Positions 4,829 to 5,479 of a DNA stretch of 5,479 nucleotides are shown piece by piece. Source of the stretch: Micromonosporaceae bacterium (GTDB lineage Bacteria; Actinomycetota; Actinomycetes; Mycobacteriales; Micromonosporaceae); contig JAFMQQ010000245.1 in assembly GCA_017354595.1 (NCBI GenBank), positions 1 through 5,479 on the forward strand. The letters run 5' to 3'. The notes below the pieces were generated by a model. It had not been told where the DNA came from, did no database searches, and was given only the letters and a program-made list of their open reading frames with translations. The position numbers were made by a program, and so were the translations under genes. Position 1 is the stretch's first letter. Every line of letters starts with the position of its first letter.

Positions 4829-5479
4829 CTAATCGACCGCCCAGACCTGGAAGGTCGGCCCGTCGCCGGGCAGCGCGCCGGACAGGGCGGCACCCCCGTA
4901 GAGATTCGTCGCGCGCACCGGTTCCGGCAGCGGTACCGGCGCCCCCGGTGCCCGGCGGGCCAGCACCAGCAGCCGCGCGTCCGCCGTCTCCCGCCAGTAC
5001 GCCAGCGCGTCGGCCGCCACATGCGCCCAGCGCAACCCACCAGTACGAAGCGCCGGATTCGCCCGCCGCAGCGCGACCAGTTCGCGGTAGGCCGCCAGCG
5101 TCCGCGCGTCCCATGTGGACTGTCGCTGCCAGGGCATCGGGCGGCGGCCGTCCTCGCCGTTGGTGCCCTGGATGCCGATCTCGTCACCGGCCAGGATCAT
5201 CGGCGTGCCCGGCATGGTGAGCAGCAGCCCCGCGCCGACCTCGACCAGCGCCGGGTCGCCGGTGATGGTACGGATCCGGGGTGTGTCATGCGAGCTGAGC
5301 AGGTTCCACGAGTGCAGCCGGGACCGCCACGAGACGCGCGCGGCGAACTCGCGCATCGTGGAGACCACAGCGGCCCCGTCGCGGCGCCGGAACGGTACCG
5401 GCATGCCGGGGTAGGTCAGCTCCGACTCCGGCGAGCACAGCCAGCTCCACAGTGGACGCGTGAAGCCGGCGTAGTTCAT
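4829..5479 (-). CDS. Glycoside hydrolase family 13 (alpha-amylase family) enzyme, C-terminal part
   Basis: The frame is open from the right edge to TAG at 4829-4831 and gives 216 residues; a full GH13 enzyme would be about 500-650, so the start lies outside the window. The ATG at the very edge is internal, as MNYAGFTRPLW is mid-barrel family sequence. Visible landmarks: SSHDTPR (62-68 of this part), conserved region IV of GH13, with Asp65 as the expected transition-state stabiliser; LLLTMPGTPMILAGDEIG (85-102), the last barrel strand; GEDGRRPMPW (108-117); and a C-terminal beta-domain (about 160-216) ending FQVWAVD. The catalytic nucleophile and general acid lie upstream and are not seen. The pattern fits alpha-glucosidase, neopullulanase or maltogenic-amylase-like enzymes acting on alpha-glucans or maltodextrins; the exact specificity cannot be set. 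It shows no obvious link to its left-hand neighbours. Confidence 0.92.
   Translation of the reverse strand: MNYAGFTRPLWSWLCSPESELTYPGMPVPFRRRDGAAVVSTMREFAARVSWRSRLHSWNLLSSHDTPRIRTITGDPALVEVGAGLLLTMPGTPMILAGDEIGIQGTNGEDGRRPMPWQRQSTWDARTLAAYRELVALRRANPALRTGGLRWAHVAADALAYWRETADARLLVLARRAPGAPVPLPEPVRATNLYGGAALSGALPGDGPTFQVWAVD

Overview
The window comes from a high-GC actinomycete. The base composition, strong G/C third positions, GTG starts, ATGA gene overlap and the gene content (YhgE/Pip-like membrane protein with TetR, ESX/type VII-associated proteins, Panacea, GH13) all fit. Val codons GTA occur almost only when the next base is C, so GTAC is frequent. A Micromonosporaceae-like source is my guess from style and is not demonstrated.

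Left edge (1-1366): a divergent pair. A YhgE/Pip-like (ABC-2-type) membrane protein is read leftward off the window, and a TetR-family repressor is read rightward. The roughly 90-bp gap between them carries two related inverted repeats (AACGAATGTTCGTT and AGCGAGCGTTCGTT) next to promoter-like elements. The TetR protein therefore most likely represses both itself and the membrane protein, as in typical actinobacterial efflux modules.

Centre (1441-3674): a tight three-gene rightward operon. It encodes a 129-aa all-helical ESX/EspC-like protein; a 349-aa protein with an EspC/WXG-like helical N-terminus, glycine-rich hydrophobic stretches and four 15-residue tandem repeats; and a 263-aa protein whose N-terminal half resembles EspG, the cytosolic chaperone of ESX substrates. 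This looks like a helical partner, a substrate and its chaperone: a small type VII secretion substrate cassette without secretion machinery in view. It is the most novel-looking part of the window.

Right-centre (3755-4592, leftward): a Panacea (DUF4065/SocA-like) antitoxin gene overlaps a probable RelE/ParE-like toxin gene. Both reading frames are broken: the antitoxin by an apparent one-base loss exactly in its conserved GPV motif, the toxin by an indel near its N-terminus. Repaired, they would be 185 and about 95 residues, normal sizes for such a pair. The toxin-proximal part is less GC-rich than its surroundings. A strong hairpin at 3714-3732 separates this locus from the convergent operon.

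Right edge: a short degenerate piece of an O-methyltransferase-like gene (4734-4826) lies between the TA remnant and the C-terminal part of a GH13 alpha-amylase-family enzyme that enters from beyond the right edge. The stretch 3755-4826 thus looks like a graveyard of accessory genes.
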